From Nitrospinaceae bacterium (lineage in GTDB: Bacteria > Nitrospinota > Nitrospinia > Nitrospinales > Nitrospinaceae), in the NCBI GenBank assembly GCA_029261535.1, contig JAJDBF010000029.1:89133-153132 (forward strand): a DNA stretch of 64,000 nucleotides. The letters run 5' to 3'. Under the pieces are notes generated by a model that ran no database searches, was not told the origin of the DNA, and worked only from the letters and a program-made list of their open reading frames with translations. Shown piece by piece: positions 1 through 9,027 of this stretch. Made by a program: the position numbers and the translations under genes. Each line of letters begins with the position of its first letter. Position 1 is the first letter of the stretch.

Positions 1-1020
1 CGATTCCATACACATATAAACGCTCACCGCCTCCGACTTTTTCTGAATCATTTTGCGTAGCGTGTCATACGCTTCCTGCCGCAGGGGTCTAAGATATCGA
101 AACTTGCCGTCTTCCGCCGGGACGTGCTCGGCATGAAACAGTCGCGTTTCCGGATGCCTTTCCTTGATGACGGTTTTGAGTCCGCGCCGGTAACGAAAAC
201 TACCGAGACTGATCCACTCGATTCCGTCAGGTGGCACCGCTGAGAACAGATCGTCCACCAGCTTTTGATACGCTTGCTCCCAACCGGGATGCAAAATGAT
301 CGGATCGAGATGAAAGCCGATTTTGAATCCGGCCTCAAAACATTTTTTAGCGGCGGTCAATCGCGCGTGCGTGCTCGGTGTTCCCTTCTCTTCCAGCTCC
401 GCAACTACAGGCGGATTGAGCGACCACGAAACGATGACGTTTTTTGCATCGGGCAGAGCCAGCAGGGGGTCCACGCAATCGGATTTTGTTTTAAGTTCCA
501 GCACGGCGTTGGAATAGCGATTGAACAACGGGACGAGCACTTCGCTGTAGGGCAGGACATCTTCCAGCGCGAGGCTGTCGGTCAACTCCCCGGTGCCAAC
601 GCGAAAACTTCTGTTCGGGTGTTCCCTGAATACAGTTTCGAGTTCGGTCACGAGGTCTTCCGGGTTGGCGAAAGCAGTCAGCACCGGATTGTTTTTAAGG
701 AAATCCTGCAGGAAGCAGTACGAGCAATCGTAAATACAATTTTTAATCAGGTTGACGACATAATAATTGCAACACACCATGCCAGGACTGATCCCCGGAC
801 ATTTCTTTAAAAACTCGCCGCGAAAACGTGATAGCAATAACTGCCGTTTGCCCGCGCCAAAAACATCGGTTTGGGTGCGGGCGAGGCGTTCTTCAATATC
901 GGCTGAAGAGTCGACCCGCTCTACCGGCACACCGGGCAGGCGCGATAGCACCTTCTGCGTGAACGGCAGGCGTTCGGTGCCTTCTTCAAGGAAAATGGTT
1001 TCAAACAGCGGCGAAGTCAT
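1..1020 (-). CDS. Spore photoproduct lyase-like radical SAM protein (3' end outside window)
   Basis: About 340 residues are visible on the minus strand, from an ATG at 1018-1020 without any stop to the window edge, so the C-terminus is missing. Residues 96-103 carry the radical SAM cysteines (CIYDCSYC, CX3CX2C) followed by FLQ, as in the SplB / DNA photolyase-like branch, and the segments VGTGELTDSL and GFKIGFHLDP are typical of that branch. Family members bind a 4Fe-4S cluster and cleave S-adenosylmethionine; SplB repairs the spore photoproduct in DNA. In a non-sporulating Gram-negative the substrate is unknown, although DNA repair is a fair guess. The upstream 294 bp carry a dispersed repeat. 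The family call is firm, the exact role is not. Confidence 0.8.
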   Translation of the reverse strand, partial: MTSPLFETIFLEEGTERLPFTQKVLSRLPGVPVERVDSSADIEERLARTQTDVFGAGKRQLLLSRFRGEFLKKCPGISPGMVCCNYYVVNLIKNCIYDCSYCFLQDFLKNNPVLTAFANPEDLVTELETVFREHPNRSFRVGTGELTDSLALEDVLPYSEVLVPLFNRYSNAVLELKTKSDCVDPLLALPDAKNVIVSWSLNPPVVAELEEKGTPSTHARLTAAKKCFEAGFKIGFHLDPIILHPGWEQAYQKLVDDLFSAVPPDGIEWISLGSFRYRRGLKTVIKERHPETRLFHAEHVPAEDGKFRYLRPLRQEAYDTLRKMIQKKSEAVSVYMCMES

Positions 1021-1213
1021 AATTTGATGAAAAACAAAAGGTTAACGCCGTGCCAACGGTTGTTATCGGGCGATTCTTTTGGCATAATGGCTAAGGTCGT
1101 ATTGTAAACCAAATCGCCCGTCCGATGGCGGTTTAACCGTCCACTCCGAGCACGTCCGAAAAATTTTTCCGGCAGATCAAAAAACCCCCGCAACTTTTCC
1201 TTCAGGATTATCC

Positions 1214-1290
1214 AATGGGGACCATTAATAATTAGATTTTTCCATTCCGGCAACTCGCAGACCTTCTAAAATCAGGGTCTGCTCGCGGCC
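1214..1290 (+). repeat. Dispersed ~78-bp repeat, copy A
   Basis: This stretch aligns almost end to end with 14581-14660. Both begin AATGGGG, share the exact block ATTCCGGCAACTCGCAGACC, continue with a CTCTAAAA-type stretch and finish in GGCC. It lies between the SplB-like gene and the M23 peptidase gene on the + strand and has no convincing ORF. I see no terminal inverted repeats, so the nature of the unit is open. The rest of 1021-1314 shows nothing recognisable. Confidence 0.6.
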
Positions 1291-1314
1291 AAAGAAATTT
1301 TTAGAGGTGCCCAA

Positions 1315-2532
1315 ATGGAATCCCCTTCTGTTCTAGAAAATCAAATTCCAAGCCCACGCAAATCGTCACCGCATTCCACCATCATCATGACCGTGTTGGC
1401 GGTGTCGCTGATGGGCAATGCCTATTTTCTTTTCGACCGTCAGAACTGGTTGCCTTCGGAAACAGTAGCGGTGGTCCCGGTTCCGCAAGTGGTGGCGACG
1501 CCAGTTGTCCATACCACCAAAAAAGCAAATGATCCGCAATGGCCGACCCGCAAGATTTCCGAAGAGTCGCCCAAAGGTTCCCGTGTGGTGGCCATCGCGT
1601 CCGCGCCGGTAGAGCAAGCAAAGAAAGCGGTTTCTGTTTCAGCCACTACATTGAAAAAAGATAAAGGGTCATTTCAGGTACAACGCGCATCGTTTATTGC
1701 GCCGGAGGAATTTCCAGGGCATGAGCTCCAGACCCTGCATTTCGCGGTCAGGAAATCCCTCACTTTCACGTTGTGTCAGGTCATGCCGGATCCGGACTGC
1801 AAACAGATGTCCGCTTACATGAGCCGGTTATTGATGTGGCGAATGGATGTGACCCGCCACCTGCGCGAAGGCGATCGGGTGTCGATAGTTTATGAACGGT
1901 TGTCGGAAAAGGAAATGCGCATCCTGCGGCTGGAATTCGACAGCGGATTTTTGAAAGAAAAACTGGTGGCTAATTTCTATCAGGCTCCCGGTGCGGACTT
2001 CGGCACGTATTTCGATGATGCTGGCAAAGAGTTCGGGTTGCGTCTCAAGGACAAACAATCGCCCATCCGCGCCTATTCAGAAATCACCTCCCTGCCCGGG
2101 GACTACCGTGAAGGCGCGTTTGCCGGGCACTCCGGCACCGATTTCAAAACAGCGGTCGGGACTCCCATTTATGCGGCGTTTGGCGCGCGCGTTTCCCGCG
2201 TCAACTGGAACCGACATAACAACGGACTGTGTGTTGAGTTGACGCATCCGGCAGAAGGCGTGCGCACTCTGTACCTGCACCTCAATAAAGTGCGCGTCAA
2301 AAAAGGCCAGTATGTGAAAGCGGGAGAAATTATTGGCGAAGCGGGCAACACCGGTCACAGTTTTGCGCCACACCTGCACTATGAAATGCGATCGCTTAAA
2401 AACAGGAACAAGATTCTTAATCCGTTCAAAACCCGTTTGCATCCGACCTTTCGCCGAACCGTGAACAGCATGACGGGTTTCAAAAAATCTGCCGGACGCT
2501 ATGCCTCCATCCTGCAAAACAGCCTGTCCTGA
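1315..2532 (+). CDS. M23 family (LytM-type) murein metallopeptidase, membrane-anchored
   Basis: The protein has 405 residues. A single N-terminal membrane segment (about 22-40, TIIMTVLAVSLMGNAYFLF) is followed by a proline/valine-rich linker to about 100, a middle domain (about 120-250) and a C-terminal LytM peptidase domain (about 262-375). Zinc ligands are visible as H272 and D276 in GHSGTDF, with H353 and H355 in the HLH motif. Such enzymes cut peptide cross-links of peptidoglycan in the periplasm or act as amidase activators when degenerate; here the metal site is intact, so an active endopeptidase is likely. It is followed 24 bp later by mtgA in the same direction, which suggests co-transcription of a cell-wall pair. 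Confidence 0.88.
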   Translation: MESPSVLENQIPSPRKSSPHSTIIMTVLAVSLMGNAYFLFDRQNWLPSETVAVVPVPQVVATPVVHTTKKANDPQWPTRKISEESPKGSRVVAIASAPVEQAKKAVSVSATTLKKDKGSFQVQRASFIAPEEFPGHELQTLHFAVRKSLTFTLCQVMPDPDCKQMSAYMSRLLMWRMDVTRHLREGDRVSIVYERLSEKEMRILRLEFDSGFLKEKLVANFYQAPGADFGTYFDDAGKEFGLRLKDKQSPIRAYSEITSLPGDYREGAFAGHSGTDFKTAVGTPIYAAFGARVSRVNWNRHNNGLCVELTHPAEGVRTLYLHLNKVRVKKGQYVKAGEIIGEAGNTGHSFAPHLHYEMRSLKNRNKILNPFKTRLHPTFRRTVNSMTGFKKSAGRYASILQNSLS

Positions 2533-2556
2533 TGCTGGCTTGAGTGGAGAATAGAT

Positions 2557-3351
2557 TTGCCTCCACGACAACGCCCCCCGTCCAAACCCAAAGCGAAAGC
2601 CAAAACGAAACCGAAAACCCGCAAAAAAAAGGCATCACGTTCAAAAAAATCCAAAACCACACTCTTGAGTCGGCTGAAAAAATTCCTGGCGATAGTGATC
2701 GCAGGATTTTTTCTGCTGTCAATCGGCCTCGTTTGGGTTTACAAGTATGTCAACCCGCCGACCACGCCCCTGCTTTTTATTCGCTGGGTCGAGAGTGATT
2801 TTGATGTGAAGCGACCTCTGCTTCTCGGCCAGTGGATTGTGCTTGAGAATATTTCATCGCGGCTGGTGCGCGCGGTGATCACCTCGGAAGACCAGAGGTT
2901 TGAATGGCATAATGGGTTCGATTGGGCCGCTGTGCGCCGCGCCATCGATGCGAATAGAAAATCGAAACGCCTGATCGGGGCCAGTACGATTTCCATGCAG
3001 ACTGCACGCAATGTTTTTTTGTGGCAGAACCGCGACTGGTTTCGCAAAGGACTGGAAGCCTATTTCACTTTTCTGATCGAGATGTTCTGGAGTAAACAGC
3101 GCATCCTGGAAGTTTACCTGAACATCATCGAGTGGGGAGACGGAGTGTTTGGCTGTCGGGATGCGGCTGAGGTCCATCTTAAACGTGCGGTGGAACATTT
3201 GTCGCCATTGGAGTCTGCATGGTTGACTGCGATTTTGCCCAATCCCAGAAAATGGAGCCAGCCTGCATTTGATAAAAGGGTTCGCGGACGTCAGCAAATC
3301 ATTTTACGGCGCATGCGCACGACATCGTTACGATTCTTAAAAAATAAATAG
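2557..3351 (+). CDS. mtgA: Monofunctional biosynthetic peptidoglycan transglycosylase
   Basis: A TTG start is chosen because GGAGA lies 6 bases upstream; no in-frame ATG occurs before the membrane segment. The 264-residue protein has a very basic lysine-rich cytoplasmic tail (1-40), one transmembrane helix (about 42-62) and a GT51 glycosyltransferase domain. Visible family motifs are ITSEDQRFEWHNGFDW (catalytic E111 region), GASTISMQTARN and KQRILEVYLNIIEWG. There is no transpeptidase domain, so it polymerises lipid II into glycan strands without cross-linking. The length is usual for MtgA. It sits directly behind the M23 peptidase gene and just ahead of the methyltransferase gene. The KAKAK-type tail resembles the lysine-rich protein at 4787-5053 in composition only. 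Confidence 0.9.
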   Translation: MPPRQRPPSKPKAKAKTKPKTRKKKASRSKKSKTTLLSRLKKFLAIVIAGFFLLSIGLVWVYKYVNPPTTPLLFIRWVESDFDVKRPLLLGQWIVLENISSRLVRAVITSEDQRFEWHNGFDWAAVRRAIDANRKSKRLIGASTISMQTARNVFLWQNRDWFRKGLEAYFTFLIEMFWSKQRILEVYLNIIEWGDGVFGCRDAAEVHLKRAVEHLSPLESAWLTAILPNPRKWSQPAFDKRVRGRQQIILRRMRTTSLRFLKNK

Positions 3352-3383
3352 TTCTCCGCAAGGTGATTAGGATAGGAAAAAAA

Positions 3384-4589
3384 ATGAAGCCCGGTAAACT
3401 CAAGATCAAGATTTCAAAAACCCTGCAGGCCAAAATTGCGAAGGGACATCCCTGGGTCCATTTCTACCAATTGCAGAACCGCGACATCCGCGGCAATGCC
3501 GGTGACCTGGGAGTTATTTACGATTCGAACAACCGTTTTCTCGCGATCGGTTTGTTTGATCCGGTCTCGGACATTCGGCTCCGGATTTTGAGCACCGGCG
3601 AGCCTGTGGTCATTGATGCAGAATTTTTTATAAGACGGCTGGAGCAGGCGGTCCTGCTGAGGCGTACCCTGACAGCAACGGCGACGACGGGTTACCGTTT
3701 GGTCAATGGCGAGAACGATGGTTTCCCCGGCCTGGTGGTGGACCGCTATGGAGAAACGCTGGTCATCAAATTGTACACCGAGGCCTGGATGCCGCATCTG
3801 GATTTGTTTCTGGAATCGCTGATCCAAGTTTCCGGATGCAGTCGCGTGGTGTTGCTTCACAGCCGCCATGTCGAGCGCACCCGGAGCAGTGGTCCGGCGC
3901 ACGGACAAATTTTGCACGGCCCGCCTTTGGATGGCCCGGTGCATTTCACTGAAAACGCGTTGGTGTTTCAGGCCGATGTTGTTGAGGGCCAAAAAACAGG
4001 ATTCTATTTTGACCAGAGAGAAAACCGGGCTCGGTTAAAAGAAATTGCCGCCGGTAAGGAAGTGCTCAATGTTTTCAGCTACACTGGTGGATTCTCCGTT
4101 TATTGCATGGCGGGAAAATGTCGCTCCGTGACCGAAGTGGATGTCAATCAGCAGGCTCTGATAGCGGCCCGGGAAAATATGATGATGAATTTTCCAAACA
4201 AGGTATCTAAGGAAGCGGATTTTTTACAAATCCCGGGCGATGCGTTTCGGGTGTTGTCGGAATTCAAACGTCAGAAGCGGCAATTCGATCTGGTCATTCT
4301 GGACCCGCCCGCATTTGCATCAAGAAAAGAGCACAAACCAAACGCATTGCAAGCTTATCTGCGATTGGCCAAGGCGGGGGCCCATTGCACGCGACCGGGA
4401 GGATTACTGTTTGCCGCTTCGTGTTCGCAATCCGTGCCGGCAAAGGAATTTTTTCGGTCAGTATCGCTGGGTATCCGCCAAACGGGTCGAAAAGAGAAGG
4501 CGCTGTTTAAATCCAAGCATGCGGTGGACCATCCAGTGAATTTTCTGGGAGGCGAATACCTCAAAGCCGGATGCTTTGAAGTTTATTGA
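3384..4589 (+). CDS. RlmI-like 23S rRNA (cytosine-C5) methyltransferase
   Basis: Residues 1-75 form a PUA-like RNA-binding domain (KGHPWVHFYQLQN), and the rest is a class I SAM-dependent methyltransferase. Visible are the SAM-binding loop NVFSYTGGFSVY (about residue 226 on) and motif IV DPPAFASRKE (about 306). A late cysteine in AASCSQS fits the m5C chemistry of RlmI/RlmO-type enzymes, which act on 23S rRNA. A GTG at 3363 would add seven residues; the ATG at 3384 is preferred because GGATAGGA lies 7 bases upstream. The gene begins 32 bp after mtgA and may be read from the same transcript. The exact target base is inferred from family resemblance only. Confidence 0.82.
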   Translation: MKPGKLKIKISKTLQAKIAKGHPWVHFYQLQNRDIRGNAGDLGVIYDSNNRFLAIGLFDPVSDIRLRILSTGEPVVIDAEFFIRRLEQAVLLRRTLTATATTGYRLVNGENDGFPGLVVDRYGETLVIKLYTEAWMPHLDLFLESLIQVSGCSRVVLLHSRHVERTRSSGPAHGQILHGPPLDGPVHFTENALVFQADVVEGQKTGFYFDQRENRARLKEIAAGKEVLNVFSYTGGFSVYCMAGKCRSVTEVDVNQQALIAARENMMMNFPNKVSKEADFLQIPGDAFRVLSEFKRQKRQFDLVILDPPAFASRKEHKPNALQAYLRLAKAGAHCTRPGGLLFAASCSQSVPAKEFFRSVSLGIRQTGRKEKALFKSKHAVDHPVNFLGGEYLKAGCFEVY

Positions 4590-4639
4590 AACTAAAGGGG
4601 TTGAACGGGCTGTGTGAAGGGGGTACAGCTTGCTAAGGA

Positions 4640-4712
4640 AGGGGAGTTGCCAGTCTGGCAAAGTGGGAGGACCCGAGGGGAGGTAAAGCAGGGCGCTGAA
4701 ACGCTACCTCAG
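4640..4712. other. Possible structured RNA / hairpin cluster
   Basis: Downstream of the methyltransferase gene, purine-rich sequence carries a perfect hairpin (TTGCCA-GTC-TGGCAA, 4647-4661) and a second stem GAGGTA (4680-4685) with TACCTC (4705-4710). The second stem encloses an AGC/GCT pair. No ORF is convincing here and there is no T-tract, so it is not a clear terminator. It matches no riboswitch or housekeeping RNA that I recognise. The remaining spacer up to 4786 shows nothing further. Confidence 0.25.
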
Positions 4713-4786
4713 GTATTTCGTGGCTGTTAGTGGATGTTTGGCTAATTGGAAACGATTGACTGCCCGTAGTGGCTAAAGAAAATAAT

Positions 4787-5053
4787 TTATCTTTTCTTTG
4801 CCTTAGCTTTTTTCTTCGTTTTCTTTTTAGCTTTAGCTTTGGTTTTTGCTTTAGCTTTCTTTTTAACTTTCTTTTTGGTTTTAGCTTTGGTTTTTGCTTT
4901 AGCTTTCTTTTTAACTTTCTTTTTGGTTTTTGCTTTTGTCTTGGCTTTAGCTTTTGACTTGGCTTTCTTTTTAACTTTCTTTTTGGTTTTTGCTTTTGTC
5001 TTGGCTTTAGCTTTTGACTTGGTCTTGCTTTTTGCTTTTTTCTTGGTTGCCAT
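4787..5053 (-). CDS. Lysine/alanine-rich repeat protein, histone H1-like
   Basis: The protein has 88 residues, almost only K, A, T, S and V, built from near-perfect repeats of KTKAKTKKKVKKKAK-type blocks. The DNA is correspondingly repetitive (four copies of a CTTTCTTTTTAACTTTCTTT stretch on the + strand). The start ATG at 5051-5053 has AAGGAG 6 bases upstream; a TTG just before it is closer to the SD and less likely. The composition matches bacterial histone-H1-like or AlgP C-terminal tails, which bind DNA or RNA non-specifically and condense the nucleoid. A good sigma-70-type promoter lies upstream. Open frames on the opposite strand (Phe/Leu-rich) are mirror images of this repeat. Function is inferred from composition only. 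Confidence 0.72.
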   Translation of the reverse strand: MATKKKAKSKTKSKAKAKTKAKTKKKVKKKAKSKAKAKTKAKTKKKVKKKAKAKTKAKTKKKVKKKAKAKTKAKAKKKTKKKAKAKKR

Positions 5054-5110
5054 CAAGAACTCCTTTCAACACAATATTTGGTAGTGCTTCAGCGCCCAAA
5101 TATTAATTGT

Positions 5111-5138
5111 ATTTTATTAGATCGCTTTGTATTGTCAA
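5111..5138 (-). promoter_or_regulatory. Sigma-70-type promoter for the lysine-rich protein gene
   Basis: Read on the minus strand, TTGACA (5133-5138) and TAAAAT (5111-5116) are separated by 16 bp. The -35 is a perfect match and the -10 matches five of six bases. It lies about 60 bp before the start codon at 5053, in an AT-rich 300-bp spacer that otherwise shows no gene. Confidence 0.6.
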
Positions 5139-5353
5139 GAAAATATTGAAGAAAAAAGCGTTCCGGGTTTTCAGGTGACGCGCGGTTTTTTAAAATACGA
5201 ATGCAGAAAAATTTTTATTTTTGAGTGAACTCAGGAAAAACCGTATGAATGCTGAGGCAAATAGAGGTCGTTAAAAATTTTTTTAGACAAGCTGGTTTAT
5301 TGGTTTGATTTTTTATCTGGAAAAAAAAATTAAAAAAGTTTAAGGAAATTTCA

Positions 5354-6115
5354 ATGACACCATATCGTTTTAATGCTTTGTTGTCGGAATCCGCGCTCAG
5401 GCATGGAACCTGTTCACGGAACGATCAGCCGCAATTCATCGCACCTGAACCCTTGCCAGAAAAAAATAAAACATTGTCGATCAAAAATAATGAAGAGCAT
5501 CGTCGCTTTTTAAAAGCATCCGGCATGGACAGGCAACCGGTGAGTGTAATGAAACAAATGCATAGTGACCGGGTGATCGTTGTGGAGTCGACTGCTTTGC
5601 CGGAGGGTCTGGAAGGGGATGCGTTGATCACCGCGGAGGTGGATCGCCCGATCGGTATTTACACGGCAGATTGTGTTCCGGTGATTTTGTACGATCACGA
5701 AACGCACACCGCAGGGGTGGTGCACGCAGGCCGGGCCGGTACCGCCAAGGGTATTGTTCCGTCTGCGATCAAAAAAATGACAGAACACTTTGGAGTACAG
5801 CCTGCAACGCTGAAGGTTGCGATAGGTCCTTCGATCGGGCCTTGTTGCTACGAGGTCGAGGAGCATTGTCTGACAGAGTTGAAAACAACATTTCCCAATG
5901 GGTCGGGATGGGTCCGGGCGCACACGTCCGGCAAAGTCATGCTGGATTTGTGGCAGGCGAATCGGGATCAGGCATTCGCTGAAGGCGTTCCGGTGGGGCA
6001 AATATTTTTGTCGGGGGAGTGTACGGTTTGCCAGCCGGGTCGCTGGTATTCTTATCGTCGGGAAGGGAACCGTGCTGGCAGGATGCTCACCGCAGTCATG
6101 TTGTGTCGACGGTGA
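5354..6115 (+). CDS. YfiH/YlmD family purine nucleoside phosphorylase (multi-copper polyphenol oxidase fold)
   Basis: The 253-residue protein is of family length. Diagnostic stretches are YTADCVPVILYD with the conserved cysteine, VHAGRAGTAKGI (H of the zinc/active site) and IGPSIGPCCYEV. Older annotation calls the family laccase-like; later work shows phosphorolysis of adenosine and inosine and adenosine deamination, so purine salvage is the better description. The start ATG has AAGGAAA about 6 bases upstream. It stands between the AT-rich spacer and the convergent receiver gene, whose stop lies only a few bases beyond its own. Confidence 0.85.
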   Translation: MTPYRFNALLSESALRHGTCSRNDQPQFIAPEPLPEKNKTLSIKNNEEHRRFLKASGMDRQPVSVMKQMHSDRVIVVESTALPEGLEGDALITAEVDRPIGIYTADCVPVILYDHETHTAGVVHAGRAGTAKGIVPSAIKKMTEHFGVQPATLKVAIGPSIGPCCYEVEEHCLTELKTTFPNGSGWVRAHTSGKVMLDLWQANRDQAFAEGVPVGQIFLSGECTVCQPGRWYSYRREGNRAGRMLTAVMLCRR

Positions 6116-6121
6116 TGCCGC

Positions 6122-6493
6122 TCAGTTTTCCTGGTTGAAGCGTTCGATGATGTGATCGATCCGTTGCTCGAAATCTTCACCGATGGGTTTGACCATGAAG
6201 TCGGCCCCGCCTTCGATCATGAATTGTTTAATCAGACCGGCATGGGCATAGGCGGAGAGCATGGCGCACGGAACATTGGGTTGGATTTCTTTCATGCGTT
6301 CGAAGGTTTGCATTCCGTTCATGTTTTTCATCATGAAGTCCATCAGGATGAGATCCACTGGATTTTTCTCCAGTTGGTCTATGCCGTCCAGTCCATTGCT
6401 GGACTCCAGCACCAGATGCCCGGCTTTTGACAACCGGCGGTGAATCGTTTTGCGCGTCAATTCGTGATCTTCAACGATCAGGATGGTGGCCAT
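6122..6493 (-). CDS. Single-domain response regulator (CheY-like)
   Basis: At 123 residues this is a receiver domain with no output domain. The acidic pair E8/D9 (IVEDHE), phosphorylation site D52 (LILMDFMM) and conserved K in MVKP (about 102) are all present, so it should be phosphorylated. Its ATG overlaps the stop of the upstream histidine kinase (TGATG), so translation is coupled and the kinase is its obvious partner. The output is unknown: such stand-alone receivers either bind a target protein or pass phosphate to a further histidine phosphotransferase. It is convergent with the YfiH-type gene. Confidence 0.88.
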   Translation of the reverse strand: MATILIVEDHELTRKTIHRRLSKAGHLVLESSNGLDGIDQLEKNPVDLILMDFMMKNMNGMQTFERMKEIQPNVPCAMLSAYAHAGLIKQFMIEGGADFMVKPIGEDFEQRIDHIIERFNQEN

Positions 6494-9027
6494 CAGTTTT
6501 CATTCCTTTCCGGTTTCAAGGGTAACACAAACCGGAACGCACTTCCTTCGCCCAAGGTGCTCTCGACAGAAATAGTGCCTTGGTGGAGTTCCACCAGTTC
6601 TTTTGTGATGGCAAGGCCCAGCCCTGTTCCAGAGGCGGCCCGGGTGGTGGAGGCATCGACCTGACGAAAGACATCGAAAATATAGCGGAGGTCGTTTTCT
6701 TCAATACCGCAACCGGTATCCTCCACTTCAAAAAAGGCGTTGTTGTTTTCCTGCCGGACGCGCACGGTAATTTTTCCCTTATCGGTAAATTTGATGGCAT
6801 TGCTCAACAGGTTAAAAATGATTTGCTTGAGTCGTACCTTATCGGCAAGAAGGTCGAAGTCCTCCACCTCGGAAAAGATGATCAGTCCTTTTTTTTGCGC
6901 GATCATCTGGCAGGCGGGGATCAGTTGGTCCATGAATTGCCGGATCGAAAATGCATCCAGGTTGAGGCCCATCTTGCCGGCTTCCACCTTCGAGAAATCG
7001 AGCAGGTCATCGATCAGGGCCAGCAGGTGTTTGCCAGAGCTGTCGATATCGCGGGCGATGCTGACGACCTCATCCTGATCCGGCAGGTCTTCGGCGTTTA
7101 AAAGAAGCGGGGTACTGCCCAGCATGACGGTGAGCGGCGTTCTCAGTTCATGCGAAATGATACTTAAAAAATCCGATTTCAACCGGTTGGATTCTTCGGC
7201 TCTTCTGGCGGCGGCGATGAGTTGTTTTTCCACCCGCTTCTGTTCGGTCACATCGGTGCCGAACCCGATGTTTTCCTCGAGTTGTCCCTGTTCGCCGAAA
7301 CGCTGGATGTTGCTCCAGGAGACGATGCATTTTTCATTGTTGCGCGTGGTCAGCACCATTTCATGATTGAGGACGGGGCCTTTCTGCATGGCCTCGAACA
7401 ACACTTTTGTCTGCTCGAAATCTTCCTCTGGAAGCACGGTGCGCCACCAGTTTTTGCCAATCAGATCTGCCGAATGGAAACCGGTTGTACGAACCACTGC
7501 CGGATTGACGAAGCGGGTGGTGCCATCGAGGCCGAGGCCCACCACGAGGGCCGGGGTGCGTTCGATGATCCGCATGGTGTAGTCGCGTTCATTGAGCAGG
7601 GCATCTTCAAATCCTTTGCGTTGGGTGATGTCCCGCACCATGGCGGTGTAAAGAAATGGACGGTCGCCAGTTTCTGACCGATGGCCTTTCCGTCGCTCGG
7701 GAAATTTAATTTCACTGACGGCGAGGTCCACCGGAAAATGGGTCCCCTGTTTATTTTGTCCGGTTTCTTCCACCAGACGGCCCAGCAGACTGCCATCGCC
7801 GGACAATAAATTGGGTTTGATATCCCCGGTAGCGTCGCACAGGTTGGGAAATACATTGGACAAACAACTGTTCAGCATTTCCTCGGCCGGGTAGCCAAAA
7901 ATCTTTTCTGCCGCCGGATTAAAACTTGCGATCTTGCCGTCACGGTAAAAAGTGATGAGCCCTTCGAGGGAATTGTTGACGATGGAACGAATACGTTCTT
8001 CACTTGTTTGCAGGGCATCGAAGGTGCGCACGCGGTCGATGCCGAGAGAAATTTCATCGGCGGTGGTGGCCAGCGTGTGATGCCTGGCCTCACTCAGCTC
8101 CTTGTGCGAAAACACTTCCAGGATGCCGGTGACCCGTCTCTCCAGTACCAGTGGGTAGGCACCATAGCCCTGAATGCCTTCGCTGGATAACCAGTCGCGA
8201 TAATCCAGAAGGTTGGGGTCTTGAGAGGCCTGGTGACTCAGGAAAGGTTTTTTACCGGAGGCGATTTTTCCCAGGGGGTCCTGCTCCATGTAACTTGCAG
8301 TAGTCGGAAGTTTGCTCGATAAACCGCTGGAAGCCTCAGCCTGAATCTCGAGAACATTTTCTCCCTGGTAGACAATCCAGACTCTTGCGAGGCAAAACCC
8401 AAGAAAGTGGCTGGTGATTTCCGCACACCGTGTCAGCACCTGACGCATGGACGCGCTTTCCACCAGAGCGTTGCCGATTTTGGCACTGAAGGCGGCGAGG
8501 GTCACGCGTTCGGCCAGCGCGGCTTCCGCCTGTTTGCGTACGGTGGCGTTTTCCCCGATACCCAGAATTCCGATCACATCTCCCTGCTCGTTGAACCGCG
8601 GCGACAACGTCAGGCGTACCCAGAGTTTGTGCCCGTCCTTATGGAGTTCCTCGACCTCGCAAGTGATTCCCTTTTTCTCGTTGATGATGTGCGTCACCAC
8701 TTCCTTGACCACTTCGTTAGTGTCGCCATCTTCAGGATAGAGGGTGGAAATTTTTTTCTTATTGATGATCTCCTCTGCCGAATATCCGAGCATGTTTTCC
8801 GCGCCCTTGTTCCAGAGAAGAATGTTGCCCTTCAGATCAGTGATCATGATGGAGACTGCGGAAGGGCTTTCCACAATATTTTGCAGGGAGGTTATTTTGC
8901 TTCTCCCGCAACTTACTTTCTCCTGCAGTTCAGACACCTGTTGTTTCAGGAGATGGTTTTCCTGGCGCAGACGGTCGACCTCTCCGGTCATTTCCTGTTT
9001 GTCTTTGTTACTGGAACCAAGCGTCAT
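6493..9027 (-). CDS. Multi-sensor histidine kinase (PAS-GAF-PAS-PAS-HisKA-HATPase)
   Basis: The 844-residue soluble kinase has no visible membrane segment. An N-terminal coiled coil (about 8-45) is followed by a PAS domain (about 48-165), a GAF domain (about 170-330), two more PAS domains (about 345-470 and 480-600), a dimerisation domain with phosphoacceptor H626 in SHELRTPL, and a HATPase with N box (FNLLSNAIKFTD) and G boxes (DTGCGI, GTGLGL). It therefore senses cytoplasmic signals, perhaps redox, gas or small ligands; the ligand cannot be told. The co-translated receiver gene follows directly. The region 9028-9179 up to the divergent DUF6178-like gene is the likely shared promoter area. 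Confidence 0.92.
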   Translation of the reverse strand: MTLGSSNKDKQEMTGEVDRLRQENHLLKQQVSELQEKVSCGRSKITSLQNIVESPSAVSIMITDLKGNILLWNKGAENMLGYSAEEIINKKKISTLYPEDGDTNEVVKEVVTHIINEKKGITCEVEELHKDGHKLWVRLTLSPRFNEQGDVIGILGIGENATVRKQAEAALAERVTLAAFSAKIGNALVESASMRQVLTRCAEITSHFLGFCLARVWIVYQGENVLEIQAEASSGLSSKLPTTASYMEQDPLGKIASGKKPFLSHQASQDPNLLDYRDWLSSEGIQGYGAYPLVLERRVTGILEVFSHKELSEARHHTLATTADEISLGIDRVRTFDALQTSEERIRSIVNNSLEGLITFYRDGKIASFNPAAEKIFGYPAEEMLNSCLSNVFPNLCDATGDIKPNLLSGDGSLLGRLVEETGQNKQGTHFPVDLAVSEIKFPERRKGHRSETGDRPFLYTAMVRDITQRKGFEDALLNERDYTMRIIERTPALVVGLGLDGTTRFVNPAVVRTTGFHSADLIGKNWWRTVLPEEDFEQTKVLFEAMQKGPVLNHEMVLTTRNNEKCIVSWSNIQRFGEQGQLEENIGFGTDVTEQKRVEKQLIAAARRAEESNRLKSDFLSIISHELRTPLTVMLGSTPLLLNAEDLPDQDEVVSIARDIDSSGKHLLALIDDLLDFSKVEAGKMGLNLDAFSIRQFMDQLIPACQMIAQKKGLIIFSEVEDFDLLADKVRLKQIIFNLLSNAIKFTDKGKITVRVRQENNNAFFEVEDTGCGIEENDLRYIFDVFRQVDASTTRAASGTGLGLAITKELVELHQGTISVESTLGEGSAFRFVLPLKPERNEN

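Noticed and set aside
1017..1253. 78-codon minus-strand frame before the SplB-like gene
   Set aside because: It runs through repeat DNA, its stop overlaps the next start only as a by-product, and the protein shows no family or SD.
4769..5084. Phe/Leu-rich open frames on the + strand with repeated FLTFFLVF segments
   Set aside because: They are the antisense of the lysine-rich repeat gene on the minus strand, which has an SD and promoter.
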